From NCBI GenBank assembly GCA_050331575.1, contig JBHJGS010000012.1, positions 7,832 through 71,831 of the forward strand: 64,000 nucleotides of DNA, in the 5' to 3' direction. Below, one piece after another: positions 1 to 8,627 of this stretch. The notes under the pieces were generated by a model. That model worked only from the letters and a program-made list of their open reading frames with translations, did not search any database and had not been told where the DNA came from. How positions within the stretch are numbered: the first letter of the stretch is position 1; every line of letters starts with the position of its first letter. This DNA comes from JBHJGS01 sp050331575. Its GTDB lineage: Bacteria; Pseudomonadota; Alphaproteobacteria; Sphingomonadales; Rhodothalassiaceae. The position numbers and the translations under genes are program-made.

Positions 1-243
1 TCTGACTGGCAGGAGATCGCGCTGGACAGCTTCGCGGCCCTGCCCGAAGCGCTTGATCTGCTGTTGATCGGCAGCGGCCCGGCGATGCGCTTGCTACCTC
101 CTGCTGTGGCCGATGGCCTGCGCGCCCGTGGCCTGGCGCTAGAGATGATGGACACCGGGGCCGCCGCGCGCACCTTCAACGTCCTGCTCGCCGAAGACCG
201 CCCGGTCGCCGCCGCGCTTTGGCCGCGGGATCAGCAAACCTGA
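1..243 (+). CDS. Mth938-like domain protein, C-terminal part (5' end outside window)
   Basis: An open frame runs from the first base to a TGA and gives 80 residues. The end of the product, with MDTGAAARTFNVLLAEDR followed by an alanine-rich strand, matches the C-terminal half of Mth938-like (COG3737, NDUFAF3-related) proteins. These are small single-domain proteins of about 120-130 residues, so roughly the first third lies outside the window. The family has no firmly known bacterial role; the mitochondrial relative is a complex I assembly factor. The gene converges on the squalene-hopene cyclase gene with only 7 bases between the two stops. Family assignment is by motif recognition only. Confidence 0.7.
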   Translation, partial: SDWQEIALDSFAALPEALDLLLIGSGPAMRLLPPAVADGLRARGLALEMMDTGAAARTFNVLLAEDRPVAAALWPRDQQT

Positions 244-250
244 TTCTGGC

Positions 251-2275
251 TTACGCCGCTGCGGCGATATTGTCGCGGCGGGCCAGATAGCTGCGCGCCC
301 GGCCCAGCGCCATCATCGGGAAATAGTGCCGGTAGAGATTGTAGTTGATCATGAAGGCACGCGACAGTTCGGTGGACTGCTGCAGGTCCTGATCCAGCCC
401 TCGGCGCCGAAGATCGATATGCCGGCCGATGCCGTAGCCGGGAAAGCCCGTGCCGGTATAATCCGGCTCGTCCCAGCTGCCGTCCTGCTGCCGCTCGGCC
501 AGGAAGCGCACGCCGCGCTCGACCATGTCCTTGTCCTCCGGCCGGCCGAGCGCCACCAGGGCCATGATGGCCCAGGCGGTCTGGCTGGCGGTGCTCGGCC
601 CGCGCCCGCTCACGGACGGATCCATATAGCTGGCGCAGCTTTCGCCCCAGCCGCCATCAACATTCTGCCGCGCGCGCAGATACGCCGCCGCTTTCAGCAA
701 GGCCGGGTCGCGCATGTCCTGGCCCAGGGCGCGCAGGGCCGGCAGGGCAGCCGCGGTGCCGTAGATATAATTCACGCCCCAGCGGCCCCACCAGCTGCCG
801 TCCGCTTCCTGCTCAGATTTCAAGTAGGCGAGACCGCGGGCGACGGTGGGATCCTCCGCGCCATAGCCCATGGCAGCAAAAGCCTCCAAGGCGTGGGCGG
901 TGACGTCGATCGACGGCGGGTCCAGGGCTTCGCCGAAATCGCAGAACGGGATGGCGCACAGGATCTTCTTGTCATTGTCCTTGTCGAAGGCCGCCCAGCC
1001 GCCATTCTTGCACTGCATCGCCCGCATCCAGGCGATGGCGCGGTCCAGCGCCTGGGGCAGGCCGCGCGCCTGCCATTTCGGATCCTGGCGGTAAGGCGCC
1101 AGCACCAGCACAGCCACGGCCGTGTCATCGACATCGGGATAGCGGGCATTTTCATATTCGAACGCCCAGCCGCCCGGTTCCACGCCCTTCACCTTCACGC
1201 ACCAATCCCCCGGCGTGCGCACCTCTCGCGCCAGCAGCCAGTCGATCGCCTGATCGACACGCTCCCGCACCGCATCGGTGCGCTCCGCATCGGCCAGCGC
1301 CAACAGCGTCAGCACGGTGTCCCACACCGGCGAGACGCTGGCCTGAACATAGGTGCCGCCGTCTCTGTCATAGGACCAGCGCGGATCCTTCAAAGCGCCC
1401 AGGGCCTTGGCCATGACCGGATGATCATGAGCATAGCCGTGGGCATGCAGCGCCATGATCGAATAGATCCAGGGCGGCTGGATGCCGCCCCATACGCCGT
1501 CGGCATCTTGATGGTAGAGGATCCATTGCAGGCAGCGCTTGATCGCGGTCTTGCGGGCGATGCCCAGGCCCATGCTCTGGGCCATATGCAGCAGCCGGTC
1601 GGCCTTCAGGAAGAAATTGTCCAGGGACAAAAAGGGCGGCTGCTTGGGATAGGAATAGTCATGCGCCTCCCGCCCGTTCGGGAACAGCGCGTCCAGCCGG
1701 CGCTCAGCCGGAAGCGGGCGAGAAAAGCGCGCGGCGCTGAGCACCGCGATCGGCACCAGCGTCGCCCGCGCCCAGGAGGAGAAATTGTAGATGGAGAAGG
1801 TGAACCAGTCGGGAAAGAAGATCACCTCAGGCGGGATATTGGGCGTATGCTGCCATGGCCATTCGCCGATCAGCGCCAGCCAATAGCGGGTAAAGACGCG
1901 GATCTGGCTCAGGCCGCCGCGCGCCATGATCCAGCCGTGCGCCCGCACCAGCGCCTCGTGATCGGCACTGAAGCCTGCGCAGCGCAGCGCGGCATAGCAT
2001 TCCACCGTGGTGTTGATGTCCCCGGCGGTGGCGTTCTTGTAGACCTCCCAGGAGCCGTCCTCGCGCTGTTCGTTCAGGATCGCGCGCGCCAGCTTCGGTG
2101 TCAGCGGGTGATCGTCATAGCCGATGACGTGCAGCGCCAGCAGCCACTGCGCCTCCATGCACATGTTGGACTGCAGCCGGCCGACCCAATAGCCGTCCGC
2201 GGCCTGATGGTCGGCACTCCACCGCACGGCGTCGTCGAGCACCGTGTCGATCGTCTGCAAAACAGGCTGGTTCAT
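251..2275 (-). CDS. shc: Squalene-hopene cyclase
   Basis: This enzyme cyclises squalene to hopene and diplopterol, the first committed step of hopanoid synthesis, as a monotopic inner-membrane protein. The 674-residue product has the usual family length. The catalytic DxDD motif is present as DVDDTA near residues 376-379, matching the acid that protonates squalene. Several QW repeats stabilise the alpha/alpha barrels: QREDGSWE near the N-terminus, then QDADGVWGG, QCKNGGWAAF, QEADGSWWG, QNVDGGWGE and QQDGSWDE. The ATG at 2275 leaves a normal N-terminus. No other hopanoid gene (hpn) is visible nearby. Identification is secure. Confidence 0.97.
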   Translation of the reverse strand: MNQPVLQTIDTVLDDAVRWSADHQAADGYWVGRLQSNMCMEAQWLLALHVIGYDDHPLTPKLARAILNEQREDGSWEVYKNATAGDINTTVECYAALRCAGFSADHEALVRAHGWIMARGGLSQIRVFTRYWLALIGEWPWQHTPNIPPEVIFFPDWFTFSIYNFSSWARATLVPIAVLSAARFSRPLPAERRLDALFPNGREAHDYSYPKQPPFLSLDNFFLKADRLLHMAQSMGLGIARKTAIKRCLQWILYHQDADGVWGGIQPPWIYSIMALHAHGYAHDHPVMAKALGALKDPRWSYDRDGGTYVQASVSPVWDTVLTLLALADAERTDAVRERVDQAIDWLLAREVRTPGDWCVKVKGVEPGGWAFEYENARYPDVDDTAVAVLVLAPYRQDPKWQARGLPQALDRAIAWMRAMQCKNGGWAAFDKDNDKKILCAIPFCDFGEALDPPSIDVTAHALEAFAAMGYGAEDPTVARGLAYLKSEQEADGSWWGRWGVNYIYGTAAALPALRALGQDMRDPALLKAAAYLRARQNVDGGWGESCASYMDPSVSGRGPSTASQTAWAIMALVALGRPEDKDMVERGVRFLAERQQDGSWDEPDYTGTGFPGYGIGRHIDLRRRGLDQDLQQSTELSRAFMINYNLYRHYFPMMALGRARSYLARRDNIAAAA

Positions 2276-2360
2276 GCGGGCACTCGCAGGCTAGGCAGGG
2301 GCTTCTGACGGCAAACTGCCGCGTGTGATAGCGGGAAATCACCGAAAAAGGGAGGGGTGG

Positions 2361-3335
2361 ATGCGTCTGATCACCATTCTGTTGACATTTTGTGGCATTC
2401 AGGCCGCGGTCGCGCAGGACTGGCGGCACCCAACTTTGGATGGCCCGCCGCCGATCATCATCGCCCACCGCGGCGCCAGTGGCTATTTGCCGGAGCATAC
2501 GCTGGCGGCCTATGCGCTTGCCATCGATTTGGGCGCGGACTTCATCGAGCCCGATCTGGTGATGACCAAAGATGGCCATCTGGTCGCACGGCACGACGAT
2601 TATCTGTCGACCACCACCGATGTCGCCGAACGGGAGGCGTTTGCGGATCGCCGGCGCACCCAAGACGGTCGCACGGATTGGTTCGTCGAGGATTTTACCT
2701 TAGCAGAGATCAAGCAATTGCGGGCGCGCCAGCCGTTTCCAGGCCGCGACACGGGCTTTGACGGTCGCTATACGGTACCCACGTTCGAAGAAATCCTCGA
2801 CCTGGTCCAAGCCAAACAGGCCAAGACCGGCCGGCGCATCGGCATCTATCCCGAAACCAAAAAGCCCAGCCGCTTTGCCGCGGTGGGGTTGGACATGGCG
2901 CCGGCCCTGGCCAGGGCATTGCAAGAGCGCGGTATGGCTGGCCGCGAGGATCCGGTGTTTGTGCAATCGTTTGAGCCGGAAATATTGCAACGGCTGGACA
3001 GTCTGATCGACACCCGCCTGATCCTGTTGGTTTATGCCGAAGCCGATGGCACGCCCCATTTGGCGTTTGAAGCGTTCGCAGACGTCATCGACGGGGTCGG
3101 GCCCGCGAAGTCGCTGCTGGTCACGCCGACCTACGAAGACAGCGGCTTCGTCGCGCGAGCCCATGCCCTGGGCTTGCCGGTGCATGCCTGGACCCATCGC
3201 GCCGATCGGGTGCCTCCGGGCATTGCTGACAGCCGCGATGAGTTGCGCGTGTTGTTCGGCTTGGGCATCGACGGGATTTTCACCGATTTTCCAGACATGG
3301 CGCGGACGGTTCGGGCGGTGGAAAGGCTGCGCTGA
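2361..3335 (+). CDS. glpQ: Periplasmic glycerophosphodiester phosphodiesterase (GlpQ type)
   Basis: The enzyme hydrolyses glycerophosphodiesters to glycerol-3-phosphate and an alcohol, releasing phosphorus and carbon from phospholipid head groups. The GDPD catalytic core is visible: IIAHRGASGYLPEHT with the HR pair, then IEPDLVMTKDG with the metal-binding Glu and Asp, then the ARHDD histidine. The long insert before the second half and the C-terminal DGIFTDFPD motif fit the periplasmic GlpQ subgroup. I start at 2361 rather than an in-frame ATG 36 bases upstream because GGGAGGGG lies just before it and the product then begins with a clean signal peptide ending VAAQ-like (AVAQ). Product length is 324 residues. 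It diverges from shc. Confidence 0.93.
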   Translation: MRLITILLTFCGIQAAVAQDWRHPTLDGPPPIIIAHRGASGYLPEHTLAAYALAIDLGADFIEPDLVMTKDGHLVARHDDYLSTTTDVAEREAFADRRRTQDGRTDWFVEDFTLAEIKQLRARQPFPGRDTGFDGRYTVPTFEEILDLVQAKQAKTGRRIGIYPETKKPSRFAAVGLDMAPALARALQERGMAGREDPVFVQSFEPEILQRLDSLIDTRLILLVYAEADGTPHLAFEAFADVIDGVGPAKSLLVTPTYEDSGFVARAHALGLPVHAWTHRADRVPPGIADSRDELRVLFGLGIDGIFTDFPDMARTVRAVERLR

Positions 3336-3384
3336 GCGCCAGACCCAGCAGCGGCTGCCCACGCACCGCCATTGCCCGTCGCCG

Positions 3385-3416
3385 TTCAAGACGCCCGTTG
3401 AGGCGAGCGTCTTGAA
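3385..3416. terminator. Hairpin between convergent genes
   Basis: A perfect 10-bp inverted repeat (ttcaagacgc and gcgtcttgaa) surrounds a 12-base loop. It lies in the 174-base gap between the convergent GDPD and metalloprotease genes. No long T run follows on either strand, so it is a weak or bidirectional terminator at best; mRNA 3'-end protection is an alternative. Confidence 0.5.
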
Positions 3417-3509
3417 GGGCCTGTCGTCCGGCGCCAAGAGGCGGGCAGGTCAGCCGTTCGACTCTGGCCGACCCGACCGGACAGGGCGCGTACAGCGCTG
3501 CGCCTCGCA

Positions 3510-6143
3510 TTAAGCGCGCTTGGACGGATCCAGCGCGGCGCTGACCAGGAACAGCACATGATCGCGGTGCGCCCGGGTCTCCAAGTCCGGCCGGCCGGAC
3601 TGTTCCATCCATCGCTCGATCTGCTTCAGCGAAGCCAGCGCGGCTGAGCGGGCGACATGATCATATTTGTGGTCCTGAGCCACCTTGGCCAGCCGCTTGG
3701 CATAGTCGATCTGCAGCATCTGCCGCTGGGTGTTCACCGCGCCGTCCAGATCCGCTTCGAACACGGCCTTGGACAGGTCCATGATCATGTCGGCGGCGGC
3801 ATAGTCATTGCCGTATAGGCGGCTGTCGGTGATCCGGCGCAGCGTATTGGGATGCAGCAGATGGTTCAGGATATCGCCCTGGATCGCCAGCACCCGGCCG
3901 TGCAGTTCGGGATCCTCATTGCGGCTGAAATGGTCAAAGCCGCGGCGCTGCTGCTGCAGATGGTTCAGCAGATCCTCCGGTGCTGCAAAAGCGTCCGGCG
4001 CGAACAGATGCTCCGCCAGGGCAGCCATGGCGCGCTTCTGCTCCTCATAGGCCACCGGCGTGAAGGGCTGGCCGTCGCCGCCATCTTGATCGGTGAAGGC
4101 GCGGTCCTGATGCACGCCGCCGACATAGCGGGAAATCACCCGGGCGGCGGTATTGTGGATGCCGGTGAGGACCAAATAGGCGTTGCGCAGTTCGTGCCAG
4201 GACTGGCCGGGCTGGGCGTAGCGGGCCTTGATCTCCCCCATGGTGTCTTCCACCAGGGCAATCTGGTTCAGGGCAAAGCCGATGGCATCGTCGGACATGT
4301 CGCCGATCATCACCCGTGGATCATTGCCGCGCCCGGGGCTGCGCATATCATCGGCATCATTGCCGAACGCCAGCTCCGGTTCGGTGGAGCGGTTCAGCAG
4401 CGTGGTGCGCTTGGCCGCATCCTCCAGATCCGGATCATAGCCGAACGCGATGGCCCAATGATCATAGGGGCCGGGGCGGATGTCGTAATAATGCCCCTGC
4501 GGCTCGTCCGGCAGCGCCAGATTGATCGCCGGATAGTCCATCACCGAGCCGGTGACGACGCCGTCGGTGGCCGCGCGGTCGCCCAGAGTCTGCAGATCAT
4601 GCAGTTGGCTGGCGCGCATATTGTGGTTCAGTCCCAGGGTATGGCCGATCTCGTGCAGGGTCAGCCGCATCAGCGACTCCTCCACGATCCGCTTTTTCTG
4701 GTCGGCGGAGGCTTGGTGGGCGCTCAGCACGGTCTGGCCGAACAGGCTGGTCAGCTGCATCTGATGGCCGTTGCTGCAGGTCAGCTGCGGCGCGCCGTCC
4801 GGTCCGGTCAGCTGCGGGCCCACCGGCAAGCCGCGGCCGGCCAGGTCGAACAGTTCGTCAAAGATCAGCCGATTGGTCACATAGACATTTTCCAGCATGA
4901 TATCCGCCCCCAGGATCTGACCGGTGCGCGGATTAACGAAGTTCGGGCCGTAGCCGCCGAACGGCGGGCGCGGGGAGGACGTCCAGCGCAGCACATTATA
5001 GCGGATGTCCCCGGCGTCCCAGTCGGCATCATCGGGCTGTTCCTTCACCACGATCGCATTCTTGAAGCCGGCGGATTCAAACGCCTCATTCCAGGCCAGG
5101 GCGCCCTTGCGGATGGCATCGCGATACTCGTGCGGCGTGGTGTTTTCGATCCACCAGACGATCGGCTCGACCGGTTCGGACAGGTCCGCCTCGGGATCCT
5201 TCTTCACCAAATTCCAGCGGTCGATCAGGTCGCGATAGGGCGTCGGGCCGTGATCGGTCAGATCGGTGACGCGGGTGAAGAAATAGCCCACGCGCGGATC
5301 GTCGATGCGCGGTGTAAAGCCGTTCTCGGGCATGGCGATCAGCGTGTGCTGCAGGCTGACCGTGACCGAACGCGGGTCGGTCACCGCCCGGCTGCCGCGC
5401 ACCTTGGGCTTGTCATTGGTATAGACATAGTCGACCCGGACATCGACATTGTCCGGATAGGCGTGCACATCGGCGATCTTGGAGCGGTCCTTGGCCAAGG
5501 ACCCCAATTCGAACCGGTCGCCATTGCCATTGGGCCGCGGGCTGGGGCTGACCTGGTGCAGCGATTCGGTCAGGAACAGATCATCGGCCTTGATCAGGAT
5601 GCGACCGGTCTGCTCATCCTCCGCGACGATTTCGGCGCTACCGAGCACCGCGGGTGAGATATTGGCATCGGCCGCGCGCGACAGCGGATTGTCCGGGTCG
5701 AAATAATAGCCGCTGTTCTCTTCGACAAACTCGATCCGATTGAAGTAGCGGCGTATCGAGAACACCGCATTGTCGCGGAAACTGCCGCGGAAATGGCCGG
5801 CCTCCAGCGGTCCATCCAGGGTGTGGGTGAAATAGATGAACTCCTGGTCGATCTGATCGGCGGCCAGTTCCAAATGCACTGCGCCGGTGTCCGGATCGCG
5901 GTAGAAGGTCATCAGCCCGGTGATCACGTCATGGCCGTCGATGATTGTCTCAAGGCCGTCCGCTTCCGGCTCCGCCTCCTGCTCAGCGGCCTCCGCCGGC
6001 TCTTTATCGTGGGCGCAACCGCAGCCGTGCGCGGTTTGCTCAGCTGGCTGTGCGGGTGGCGTTGCGGGCGGATGGGCGCTCGCCGGTTGCGTGGCGACTG
6101 CGGCCATCACCAGCCAGCCGCTCGTCAAAAGCAAACGTGTCAT
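3510..6143 (-). CDS. Secreted zinc-dependent metalloprotease (DUF5117/DUF4953-like zincin)
   Basis: The product (877 residues) is a predicted exported zinc peptidase. The zinc site is clear: HEIGHTLGLNHN, an HExxHxxGxxH metzincin-type motif near the middle. The first third resembles DUF5117 and the part around the zinc site DUF4953. An N-terminal signal peptide (MTRLLLTSGWLVMAAVATQPASA) precedes a His/Cys/Glu-rich stretch (GCGCAHDKE), which may bind metal. I chose the ATG at 6143 because AAGGGGAAG lies just upstream and it exposes the signal peptide; an upstream in-frame ATG at 6239 would hide it. Natural substrate is unknown. It is a possible cargo for the type II secretion system encoded 20 kb away, but that is inference. 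Confidence 0.88.
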   Translation of the reverse strand: MTRLLLTSGWLVMAAVATQPASAHPPATPPAQPAEQTAHGCGCAHDKEPAEAAEQEAEPEADGLETIIDGHDVITGLMTFYRDPDTGAVHLELAADQIDQEFIYFTHTLDGPLEAGHFRGSFRDNAVFSIRRYFNRIEFVEENSGYYFDPDNPLSRAADANISPAVLGSAEIVAEDEQTGRILIKADDLFLTESLHQVSPSPRPNGNGDRFELGSLAKDRSKIADVHAYPDNVDVRVDYVYTNDKPKVRGSRAVTDPRSVTVSLQHTLIAMPENGFTPRIDDPRVGYFFTRVTDLTDHGPTPYRDLIDRWNLVKKDPEADLSEPVEPIVWWIENTTPHEYRDAIRKGALAWNEAFESAGFKNAIVVKEQPDDADWDAGDIRYNVLRWTSSPRPPFGGYGPNFVNPRTGQILGADIMLENVYVTNRLIFDELFDLAGRGLPVGPQLTGPDGAPQLTCSNGHQMQLTSLFGQTVLSAHQASADQKKRIVEESLMRLTLHEIGHTLGLNHNMRASQLHDLQTLGDRAATDGVVTGSVMDYPAINLALPDEPQGHYYDIRPGPYDHWAIAFGYDPDLEDAAKRTTLLNRSTEPELAFGNDADDMRSPGRGNDPRVMIGDMSDDAIGFALNQIALVEDTMGEIKARYAQPGQSWHELRNAYLVLTGIHNTAARVISRYVGGVHQDRAFTDQDGGDGQPFTPVAYEEQKRAMAALAEHLFAPDAFAAPEDLLNHLQQQRRGFDHFSRNEDPELHGRVLAIQGDILNHLLHPNTLRRITDSRLYGNDYAAADMIMDLSKAVFEADLDGAVNTQRQMLQIDYAKRLAKVAQDHKYDHVARSAALASLKQIERWMEQSGRPDLETRAHRDHVLFLVSAALDPSKRA

Positions 6144-6316
6144 GGACTTCCCCTTGAATGTGCAGCACGTAAGAGTCCGCCTGACTGTGCCAACTCGGTC
6201 TGCCCCGGGCAAGCCAATGACGGGCCGAACAGGCATCAAACCATGGTTGGGGGTTGGTTCGGGCCGCGTTCATCTTACCTGTGCAAGATGGAAAGGTCCT
6301 CATCAGGAGTCCTGTC

Positions 6317-7012
6317 ATGAAACGGATTATTGCATTGGCCGCCACGGTAATGGCTTTGTCCACCGGCGCTAATGCGCAGCAGATCGACATCCAGTTCTCC
6401 AAGCATCTTCAGAAGCACTTGGATAGCATCGCGCGCGTGGAACAGCGCAAGGAAGAGGCCTTCCGCCGCACCGGCCTGCCTGAACGCAATCCAGTGCGCT
6501 CGGTGTTTCGCTTTAACGATGCCCGCACCGCCGGGACGCAGTGGGCCGGTGAGCAGCTGATCCCTCAGGTGGAGAATTATGATTTGCCGACCCTGTTGCG
6601 GCGCTTGATCGAAGACAATTTGCTGCGCGCGGACGTGGGCTTTGACGGCACCATCCGGCTTGAGGTGGACAAATTCCGCATCACCAATGCCGATGTGGCG
6701 GCGCTCCGCGGCGTCAACACCTACGCCAAGGGCCGGATCAGCCTGATCAGCCCGGACGGCGACGTGTTGGAGAGCCATAAGGTTCGGACCAATTTCGTCA
6801 CCGATCCGACCGTGGATCCCTCCTATACCGGCGACAAATATGCGTTCCTGGAGACCGACCCGGTCAACCGCATCGGGCCATTGGCCAGCCAGTTCGTGGA
6901 AAAGGCCTTGGAGCGGGCTTTCCCGGAGCATCGTGAGGATATTCACGGGCCGGTGATCGTCAGCCTGATCACCGGTGCATCGACCCAGGTCTTCGTGCCC
7001 GGGCGCTTTTAG
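6317..7012 (+). CDS. Secreted protein of unknown function, first of a tandem paralogue pair
   Basis: I do not recognise this family. The 231-residue product has a clear signal peptide ending ANAQQ. The mature part starts with a charged helix rich in Glu and Arg, then strands with the pattern LLRRLIEDNLLRADVGFDGT and ISLISPDGDVLESHK. The next gene encodes the same pattern, so the two are paralogues, separated by a single base between stop and start. The ATG at 6317 is supported by CAGGAG seven bases upstream. A periplasmic role is inferred from the signal peptide. It diverges from the metalloprotease gene, with a short shared promoter region between them. Confidence 0.75.
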   Translation: MKRIIALAATVMALSTGANAQQIDIQFSKHLQKHLDSIARVEQRKEEAFRRTGLPERNPVRSVFRFNDARTAGTQWAGEQLIPQVENYDLPTLLRRLIEDNLLRADVGFDGTIRLEVDKFRITNADVAALRGVNTYAKGRISLISPDGDVLESHKVRTNFVTDPTVDPSYTGDKYAFLETDPVNRIGPLASQFVEKALERAFPEHREDIHGPVIVSLITGASTQVFVPGRF

Positions 7013-7013
7013 G

Positions 7014-7643
7014 ATGCGCGGGCGGCGACGCATCCTCCTGGCGTTGGCCGCCGTCCTGGCAACAAGCGGAGCGGCGGCGGCTGAACAGGTTCAGGTGCTG
7101 CTCTCCGACCGGTTGGCCGCACAGCAGGATCGCATCAGCCTGATGGAACAGCGCCAAGCGCTGTTCCTGCGCAACCGGATCAAATTTGCCCTAAGCCCCG
7201 CACGGTTGGCCGAAGAGGAGGCGCGGACGGAGCAGGCGGATTATCAGATCGATCACTTGCTGCGCCGGATCTTGGAGGATGCCTTGGTGCAGGCGCAGAT
7301 CCGCTTTGAGGGCACCGTGCAGGTCACGTTAGAACGCCTGAGCGTTCCGGATTTCCCCGCCGCCGCCGTTGCCGGCGCGGTGTTGTCCGCGCGGGGCACG
7401 GTGCGGTTGATCGCGCCGGATGGCACCGTGCTGGAAAGCCACCAGGTTGGGGTGCCCTATATTCGCCGGATCACGCGCAGCTTCCGCTATGACGGCCCGC
7501 ATACCGACTTTCTGCCGGTGGAGGAGCGGGCGCGCCTTCTGCCGATGCTGACCTATTTCGCCGAAGCCGTCCTTGAGGCCGTGTTTCCCGAACGGGAGGA
7601 CGCTATTCCCGGCGCGATCACCCTTCAGCGCCGGGTGTTCTAG
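7014..7643 (+). CDS. Secreted protein of unknown function, second of a tandem paralogue pair
   Basis: This 209-residue product parallels the preceding gene: a signal peptide (LLALAAVLATSGAAAAE), an N-terminal segment with LMEQRQALFLRN that matches VEQRKEEAFRRT of its neighbour, then LLRRILEDALVQAQIRFEGT and VRLIAPDGTVLESHQ. The start at 7014 lies two bases after the TAG of the upstream gene, so the genes are surely co-transcribed and probably translationally coupled. Sequence similarity is moderate, so the duplication is old. No catalytic motif is visible. It could be a scaffold or binding protein of the periplasm. Confidence 0.75.
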   Translation: MRGRRRILLALAAVLATSGAAAAEQVQVLLSDRLAAQQDRISLMEQRQALFLRNRIKFALSPARLAEEEARTEQADYQIDHLLRRILEDALVQAQIRFEGTVQVTLERLSVPDFPAAAVAGAVLSARGTVRLIAPDGTVLESHQVGVPYIRRITRSFRYDGPHTDFLPVEERARLLPMLTYFAEAVLEAVFPEREDAIPGAITLQRRVF

Positions 7644-7654
7644 GGCCCTTTCAC

Positions 7655-7691
7655 CCGATTACGCGCGAGCGCGATTGATCGGATCATGCCT
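7655..7691. repeat. REP-like palindromic element, copy 1
   Basis: The segment contains GCGCGAGCGCG flanked by CCGATTA and TTGATCGG and ends GATCATGCCT. The same layout recurs at 39003-39041 and, inverted, at 56586-56624. All three copies sit between convergent genes. This copy is the most degenerate on its left arm. Confidence 0.6.
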
Positions 7692-8019
7692 AGCGTAAAA
7701 CCTGAAACCGCTTTTTGAACGCCGTTTTGAACGCCTCGCATCCCTCGGCCGGGCCTTTGGCTTCTTCGATTGACGCGGTGTTCGCCAGCCTTATCCGCGC
7801 CATGACCCGATCTTCCGGGCCGTCGGACAAGGCATTGATCCGCGCCTCGGCGGCCACATAGAAATCTTCAATATCGACTGGGTCGAGCTGACAATGCCGC
7901 GCCATGCCGATAATCTCGCCAGCGTCAGCGGCTATGCGTTGAATAGCGATATCTGTATTGCGCTCTGCGGCCGCTGCCGCAGAGGCGCTCACAAGCAAAA
8001 TGGCCAAGGCCCAGTTCAT
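7690..8019 (-). CDS. Small secreted protein of unknown function
   Basis: The 109-residue product has a signal peptide (MNWALAILLVSASAAAAAE) followed by a helical, charged mature part of about 88 residues with two cysteines (RHCQLDP and EGCEAFK) that could form a disulfide. The ATG at 8019 has AAGGAG ten bases upstream; the longer in-frame reading lacks a signal peptide. It converges on the tandem paralogue pair, and its stop lies inside the REP-like palindrome. I cannot assign a family. Confidence 0.65.
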   Translation of the reverse strand: MNWALAILLVSASAAAAAERNTDIAIQRIAADAGEIIGMARHCQLDPVDIEDFYVAAEARINALSDGPEDRVMARIRLANTASIEEAKGPAEGCEAFKTAFKKRFQVLR

Positions 8020-8174
8020 CACGCCCACTCCTTTACCCGGCAACACAGGGCAAAGCCGCTTTTTGCCGCCCCAGTGCCGGCCAGGCAAGAACTAAAACGG
8101 AACTGAGACGGGCTCACTAAGGTCCCTTGCCGGCGTTAACGGGCTTCAAACCCGGGGTGCGGCAAATTCGACCC

Positions 8175-8570
8175 ATGTCGCACAAGGTCCGCTCCGCTCC
8201 GACTTGGCTGATCGCCGCTCTCGTTGGCGCCGTTGGTTTGGCGGCGGTGACCCTGGCAACCTGCTGGCCGCGCCCTGGTGCGCCGGTGTGGGTGCTATAC
8301 GGCGCGTCGGCCAGCCGCGCGGACCGCTTGGGCATAGCGGTAACCGCCGGCGGCCGGATCATCTCGCAGCGCGCGGATGGCGCAGTCCTTGCCGTGTTCG
8401 ACGAGCCGGGGTTCGTCTGGCGCCTGCGCCGCGCTGGGGCGGTGGCAGCGCTTGATGCCGCCGGAACCGCCGGCTGTCGCGGCCGTGTTGGCTTTGATCG
8501 GGTGTTTGCCCGGCCAGCGAAACGTGACCGCTCTGTTAACCAAACCATCACTTCCACGACGGAAGGATAA
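8175..8570 (+). CDS. Small membrane-anchored hypothetical protein
   Basis: The 131-residue product has one N-terminal membrane helix (WLIAALVGAVGLAAVTLATC) and a mature part of about 95 residues with alternating strands (PVWVLYGASASRADRLGIAV, then a Gly/Ala-rich segment with AALDAAGTAGC). No family is recognised. An in-frame ATG at 8127 is possible, but the 8175 start puts the helix at the N-terminus. It lies just upstream of the chemoreceptor gene, 57 bases before its chosen start, so the two may be co-transcribed. Confidence 0.55.
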   Translation: MSHKVRSAPTWLIAALVGAVGLAAVTLATCWPRPGAPVWVLYGASASRADRLGIAVTAGGRIISQRADGAVLAVFDEPGFVWRLRRAGAVAALDAAGTAGCRGRVGFDRVFARPAKRDRSVNQTITSTTEG

Positions 8571-8627
8571 GCCTGATCTCGCCGCTGCTCCCTCGCAGCG
8601 GTTCCGACTGTGGATACAGGCTTCACC

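Noticed and set aside
326..2308. Long open frame antisense to squalene-hopene cyclase
   Set aside because: High-GC codon bias creates long antisense frames. The sequence has no recognisable motifs, while the opposite strand has full family motifs.
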